Origin: Gemmatimonadota bacterium
Lineage (GTDB): Bacteria > Gemmatimonadota > Gemmatimonadetes > Longimicrobiales > Gaopeijiaceae
Direction of reading: 5' to 3'
DNA: 64,000 nucleotides
Assembly: GCA_029262115.1 (NCBI GenBank)
Contig: JAJCZZ010000024.1
Location: forward strand, 82,026-146,025
Shown here: positions 60,217 to 64,000 of the stretch, piece by piece
Layout of the letters: each line of letters starts with the position of its first letter
How positions within the stretch are numbered: position 1 is the first letter of the stretch
Notes under the pieces: model-generated
Databases searched by the model: none
What the model was told of the DNA's origin: nothing
The model's input: the letters and a program-made list of their open reading frames with translations, nothing else
Translations under genes and position numbers: made by a program

Positions 60217-60575
60217 CTAGGACTGGGCCTCTTCTGGATTCGTTCTCCCCGTAGGCATGATCACCAACCGCGAGAGCCTCACACAGCGATTGATCAGGCA
60301 GCTGCGCTAGGCCAACTCTACAAGGCCCGCCGCACGGAGGGAGCATGGCCATAGGCCTGCGGGGCCTACAGACGGTCCGTCCCGAGGCACGGTCCGAGTC
60401 CTACTCTAGCTTCAACTCGGAATCCTGGCCGCCACGGTTCTAGCCCCAATACTGCGGACCTCGCACGTGCCCTGGCCTCACCAGATTCGCTGGGTTCTGG
60501 GCGGGACACCTCCGATCCGAACAGAAGGAGATCCTTCGACGCCCCGAGAGTCAGGACGCCGGGATCCGTCAGTTG
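60217..60575. other. Gap between the fragment and the CPBP gene
   Basis: 359 bp. A short plus-strand end, MITNRESLTQRLIRQLR followed by TAG (about 60257-60310), may be another gene remnant. No intact gene, tRNA or clear terminator is seen. Confidence 0.3.
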
Positions 60576-61481
60576 TTACCCGGTCAGCCCTGACGAGGGT
60601 TGTGGCCTCGCCCACCACACGGCTCCGATCCCCGCCGCGGTCGCCAGAGTCGCAAAGAGGCCGCCCTCCAGTCCGAGCGCTCCCCCGGTGGCCACGGCCG
60701 GACCATCCAGCTCGACCATACTCCATCCACCACCCAGGGCTTGTCCCGTGACCGAGATGCCGAGCAGTGGCCCTTGGATGAAGTTCCAGAAGAAGTGCAG
60801 CGATAGGGGCAGCCAAAGGTTCCAGGTAGTGACGTACGCGAGGCCAAGCAAGAGGCCAGCGCCAAGGAGATTGGCGGCGATCACGCCGCCGCCTTCGACG
60901 ATGGCTCCGGCGTGGAGGCCGGCAAAGAAGACGGTCGATACGGCCACGGCCCATGCTGTCCCAAACGCCCCCTCCACCGTCTGGAGCAGGTATCCCCGAA
61001 CCATCACCTCTTGTGTGATCGTGTTTAGGATCATCGCCGTCGCCAGGAGGCCCAGGGTCCTCCATGAGAATCCCGACGGGCTGGACCAGACGGCCCACCC
61101 GAAGAGCGTTGGAAGAACGGCAGCGAGAGCGATCATGCCCATGGCGATGCCGAGGCCCACGAGGCCGTCGCGCACAGCCCCCTGCGTCCGAAAGCCGAGG
61201 CTTGAAAACGGACGACGATCAATGAAGGCGACGAGTACCCATGCAACGGCCAGGATCGAGATGGCTCCGAAGAACTCGAGACCGAGCCGAAGGCGTACCG
61301 AGAGAGGCCCTCCGCCCTCCGCTCCGGGGTCCAGCCAAAGCACCCCGGGCGCGAGCCAAAGCACCCCGGGCGCGAGAAGGATAGCCCACAGCCCCATGAA
61401 CACGGTGATCCTCCACGTCGCCTGCCACACCCGGCGAGGCCAGTGATCATCGGCCGAGACCCTTGTCATCGAGAGTACCAT
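60576..61481 (-). CDS. CPBP-family intramembrane metalloprotease
   Basis: 301 residues from the ATG at 61481, chosen because AAGGAG lies 5 nt upstream; an ATG at 61526 is less likely. About eight membrane helices. Abi/CPBP motifs: NTITQEVMVRGYLLQ (motif 1 has QE rather than EE, with the Arg kept), FFAGLHAG (motif 2 His) and LPLSLHFFWNFIQG (motif 3 His and Asn). A tandem duplication near residues 37-50 repeats LAPGVLW. CPBP proteases cleave prenyl proteins or bacteriocin precursors elsewhere. The target here is unknown. Confidence 0.85.
   Translation of the reverse strand: MVLSMTRVSADDHWPRRVWQATWRITVFMGLWAILLAPGVLWLAPGVLWLDPGAEGGGPLSVRLRLGLEFFGAISILAVAWVLVAFIDRRPFSSLGFRTQGAVRDGLVGLGIAMGMIALAAVLPTLFGWAVWSSPSGFSWRTLGLLATAMILNTITQEVMVRGYLLQTVEGAFGTAWAVAVSTVFFAGLHAGAIVEGGGVIAANLLGAGLLLGLAYVTTWNLWLPLSLHFFWNFIQGPLLGISVTGQALGGGWSMVELDGPAVATGGALGLEGGLFATLATAAGIGAVWWARPQPSSGLTG
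61333..61374 (-). repeat. Exact 21-bp tandem duplication in the CPBP gene
   Basis: Two identical 21-bp units (61333-61353 and 61354-61374) encode a repeated seven-residue LAPGVLW in the first membrane helix region. In frame, so the protein stays open. Lengthens the helix or loop; could be variable between strains. Confidence 0.95.
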
Positions 61482-61526
61482 TCGTTCTCCTTGTTTCGTC
61501 CACTCAGTGGTTCTTTCGGAGCCCAC

Positions 61527-62123
61527 ATGAAGAGAAGCCGAGACCGGTCCACGAGGCGTAAGCCCCCGCTCGGCGCTCGATGGCTCCTGGGAGCAATCGC
61601 CCCGAGGCGAGATCGAGAAGCAATCCTTGGGGATCTGGAGGAGGAGTTTAGGGTCCGAGGGGCCGCCGGGCAGGCCAGCCGGTGGTATTGGGCGGAGGTT
61701 GTTCTATCGGCGATATCGCTCATTCCTGCCCGGCTCCTGGGCCCGGAACCCGGGCGAGACCTGGCTGCCGCGGGCGCTGGATTGGCCATGACTGCGGTCT
61801 GGCTGGTGGCACTCGGCGCATCTGGCATGGGACGAGCTGTGGTCGATGCCCCGGCTGAGTGGCAGGCGCTGCTCGCCACGGCCTACTACGCGTCATCGAG
61901 CATCGTTGGGGGAGTCACGGCAGGTCGAATGACGTCGCGGCCCCTCGCTGTGGGAATTCTCGCGGGGGGCCTGACCCTCATGTTCCTATCGGCGGTGGTC
62001 GGTGGCAGGCCAGTGGGGCCAGGGTTCGCCCTGGTCCTGGTCACAGTGATGATTGGCGCCTCCGTTGCAGCCTCGTCCCGTCGCAGGCACGATCGACCAC
62101 CGGCGCGGACCGCGGGAGAATGA
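61527..62123 (+). CDS. Stand-alone permease-prefix-domain membrane protein
   Basis: 198 residues from the ATG at 61527. The N-terminal RWLLGAIAPRRDREAILGDLEEEFRVR is permease prefix domain 2 as found at the front of ADOP permeases. Four hydrophobic segments follow (AGAGLAMTAVWLVALGASG, then three ending in ALVLVTVMIGASVAA), with no FtsX or MacB domains. Its stop overlaps the PadR start by 4 nt. It may be a truncated permease or an independent membrane partner of the regulator. Confidence 0.75.
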   Translation: MKRSRDRSTRRKPPLGARWLLGAIAPRRDREAILGDLEEEFRVRGAAGQASRWYWAEVVLSAISLIPARLLGPEPGRDLAAAGAGLAMTAVWLVALGASGMGRAVVDAPAEWQALLATAYYASSSIVGGVTAGRMTSRPLAVGILAGGLTLMFLSAVVGGRPVGPGFALVLVTVMIGASVAASSRRRHDRPPARTAGE

Positions 62124-62449
62124 GCGGGCGCGTCTCTCTCGGAGAGTTCGAGATGCTCGTTCTGGCCGCGCTGTTGCGCCTCGGCGAGGACGGATACGGG
62201 GCCCGAGTGTTCCGAGAGATCGACGCGCGGTCGGGTCGGCGCGTAACGATTGGTGCTGTGTACACCACGCTCGGTCGCCTCGAGAAGCGCGGCCTCGTCG
62301 AGTCGTGGTTGGGACAGCCAACCGCAATCAGAGGGGGCCGGGCTAAGCGGTACTTCCGGCTGCGGACGAGCGGGAAGGAAGCGCTCGCTGCGTCGGCGCG
62401 TGATCTCCAATCGATGCTCGCCGGCACCGAGCTCGGTTCCCCGACCTAG
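62120..62449 (+). CDS. PadR-family transcriptional regulator
   Basis: 109 residues from the ATG at 62120, overlapping the preceding stop (ATGA). GEFEMLVLAALLRLGEDGYGARVFREIDARSGRRVTIGAVYTTLGRLEKRGLVES is the winged-helix core, and GGRAKRYFRLRTSGKEAL is the wing. Here the PadR gene follows the membrane protein gene, the reverse of the usual order. No palindrome like that of the other PadR unit was seen in the 45-bp divergent region. Confidence 0.95.
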   Translation: MSGRVSLGEFEMLVLAALLRLGEDGYGARVFREIDARSGRRVTIGAVYTTLGRLEKRGLVESWLGQPTAIRGGRAKRYFRLRTSGKEALAASARDLQSMLAGTELGSPT

Positions 62450-62474
62450 GTCGCCTGGAGGTGGACGCCGCACG

Positions 62475-63128
62475 TCACGCACCCGGGACCGACGGAGATC
62501 CCAGGAGGTCGACCGAGGCGAAGCCGGAGCCGATGTCGTCGTTCCAGCGCGCTCGTCGGCCAACCGATCCGATGACGTTGAACCGTTCCAGGGCCGGCGA
62601 GACGTCAGATCGGGCCACGCCGAGATAGTAGGCCTCGAAAGGCGCGTCGGTGTAGAAGACGAGCCCACCCTGCTGCCGGTTCATCCAGGACTGGGTCACG
62701 ACCCCAACCGAATCGGTGACGCCGTTGTAGCCGCGCCAGCCACCTTGGACCCGGTCCAGGGGACCGACCGAAACCAGCACCTCGAACCGGAAGTCCTTGT
62801 TCGACCCATACCAGGGCGCCCCGGTCAACTGGTTCGAATCCGTGTCAAACGCGACGCTGACTGCGGGGGTCTCCGGGTCATACCCGTCGTGAAGTTCCCA
62901 GCGAAACCAGAGCGTGTCGCCGGCAGGGTCGTGGTGGAAAGCAAAGGTTCGGCCATCGCCCCACCCCCTCCGGTTGTCGTCGCCGCTGGGGTCGGTGGCA
63001 AGCACCTTCCAAGGGAGTGCTCGAAGCTGGTCGGGGGCCGAAGCGACATCGAAGACGGATTGACCTACCGGTTCGCCGCAGGCGAGACACGCCGCGGCAG
63101 CTATGACCCCGGTCGAAGCCAAGCGCAT
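62475..63128 (-). CDS. Lipoprotein of unknown function
   Basis: 217 residues from the ATG at 63128 with GGGGAG about 7 nt upstream. Leader MRLASTGVIAAAACLACGEP gives a lipobox (LAC). The rest is beta-rich, with WKVLATDPSGDDNRRGWGDGRTFAFHHD, TLWFRWELHDGYDPETPAVSVAFDTD and YTDAPFEAYYLGVARSD. It is reminiscent of carbohydrate-binding or dockerin-like sandwich domains, but not recognised. Convergent with padR (25 nt). Confidence 0.75.
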   Translation of the reverse strand: MRLASTGVIAAAACLACGEPVGQSVFDVASAPDQLRALPWKVLATDPSGDDNRRGWGDGRTFAFHHDPAGDTLWFRWELHDGYDPETPAVSVAFDTDSNQLTGAPWYGSNKDFRFEVLVSVGPLDRVQGGWRGYNGVTDSVGVVTQSWMNRQQGGLVFYTDAPFEAYYLGVARSDVSPALERFNVIGSVGRRARWNDDIGSGFASVDLLGSPSVPGA

Positions 63129-63347
63129 TGTCGCTCCCCTTGAAGAGTGGGTGACGGGACCTACAGGACGCATACTACCTACCGGGTGGTATATATTCGC
63201 AAACCCTCCTTTTCGCAAACGGTGCAACGCAGCGGGCCGCGCGGCAGAAGGGCCAAGCTGGCGATATGCAATTAGACATATGACTGTGCTTAGCATTGGC
63301 CGTCATCAGGGCCGCGATGACGGCGTACGGACATCGTGTACGCCTAA

Positions 63348-64000
63348 GGGGCTGCACACACCGCGTGTGAAGCTGCAGATGCTAGCATCATTCACTTCGA
63401 GGATCCGTCTGGCCGTCTTGGTGCCCTCGAGGCGGTTGTACAGTTCCGCGATGGTGTCCCAGCATCGATCACGACCGTGGGTGGGGATGCCCCTGGGAGA
63501 GGAGTTTCGAGGGTCGAAACCGTTCTCTTGGAGGAGAGCAACATCAAGGCACGCTTTAGTGCTACACTGACCGTAGCCGAGGGAAGCGGGAAGGGGATAG
63601 CGGCCGCACTACCTGAGGCGTTCATGAGCAGCCTTAGAGCTGTATGCGATGTAGCCTCAGAGTTCGTCGGGCCGGCACCTCTTGCCGCCTCGGTAGACTT
63701 CGGGTGTATCGACGAGGCGCTCGACGTGTCTATCGCAGACGCCGCGGCTTTGACAGCCCTTGGGTCGCTTTCCCTCTGCGCCACAGGGCCAGGCTGCGCT
63801 ATCGCGGCCGCGGCGGTTGCGATAACCATGGCAACTGTGGCAGTGGCGACCCACCGCTACCTAAGTCCTCTGAGACGTAAGTACGGGCACGTATCGAGTC
63901 AGGCGGCCAGAGGGGAGGGGAGGTCGGTTGACTCGGGAGCCCTCTCGATCTTGATGAGCAAGGCCATCAGGTCCTTGCGAGTAAAGGTCCAGCGGAACGG
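63348..64000 (+). CDS. Unfinished reading frame at the right edge, unknown protein
   Basis: Open from a TAA at 63345-63347 to the window end (217 codons) with no plausible ATG at its start. The frame reads DASIIHFEDPSGRLGALEAV, VQFRDGVPASITTVGGD, RVETVLLEESNIKARFSATL and then a hydrophobic helix ending in ATHRYL (TALGSLSLCATGPGCAI lies in it). Protein-like composition argues that it is coding. The missing start suggests a frameshift or an earlier start in another frame. An opposite-strand frame (63392-63829) looks like its shadow. Confidence 0.5.

Noticed and set aside
63392..63829. 145-residue minus-strand protein
   Set aside because: Ala/Pro/Ser-rich and without motifs; it lies antisense to the better, open plus-strand frame.

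Overview
The window is a GC-rich bacterial chromosome segment carrying mostly core genes and almost no identifiable mobile DNA. Gene content points to the phylum Gemmatimonadota or a close relative. The clues are PadR regulators paired with ADOP-type duplicated permeases, a remnant with the RTLGGRGEGPGE propeller motif, a System I (Ccm) cytochrome c operon, a K+-dependent membrane pyrophosphatase and many exported proteins of no recognised family. The assignment is inference from family knowledge; no 16S gene is present.

Layout. (1) 1-8945, minus strand: a ribosomal and chromosome operon read from an S6-S18 fusion gene through a DUF2232 membrane protein, rplI and rsfS to a SPOR-domain membrane protein, smc and a partial DAHP synthase. 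(2) 9114-18123, minus: ychF, an M20 hydrolase, hppA, pth, rplY, prs, an exported protein of unknown function and tRNA-Gln. (3) 18163-31706, minus: thirteen genes joined almost entirely by overlapping stop and start codons: alaS, an 85-residue protein, a CpsB-type phosphatase, a GmhA-ferritin-like fusion, an SDR, cca, rarA, a LEA-type lipoprotein, hflX, a DUF2520 protein, pdxJ, a UPF0104 membrane protein and ispE. (4) 31849-46774: recA, a small plus-strand protein, an exported barrel-like protein, then a seven-gene Ccm operon whose CcmE has cysteine in place of the haem-binding histidine, followed by glpK, maf, dtd, glmS and glmM. (5) 46969-50925, plus: a Cys/Met-metabolism PLP enzyme, an M48 peptidase, purD and a YbjQ-family protein. 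(6) 51005-64000: a more accessory stretch with a YeeE/YedE pair, a decayed propeller-VOC chimera, an RCK channel-like protein, TfoX-N and DUF3127 proteins, a PadR-ADOP unit with a palindromic operator candidate, a CPBP protease, a second PadR with a stand-alone permease-prefix protein, a lipoprotein and an unfinished reading frame at the right edge.

The two most unusual features are protein fusions. Ribosomal proteins S6 and S18, which form a heterodimer on 16S rRNA, are encoded as one 210-residue chain with a poly-acidic linker. A sedoheptulose-7-phosphate isomerase (GmhA-like SIS) domain carries a C-terminal ferritin-like domain with two ExxH motifs. The Ccm operon matches the known variant System I with a CxxxY CcmE and no CcmH, and adds a zinc-ribbon protein.
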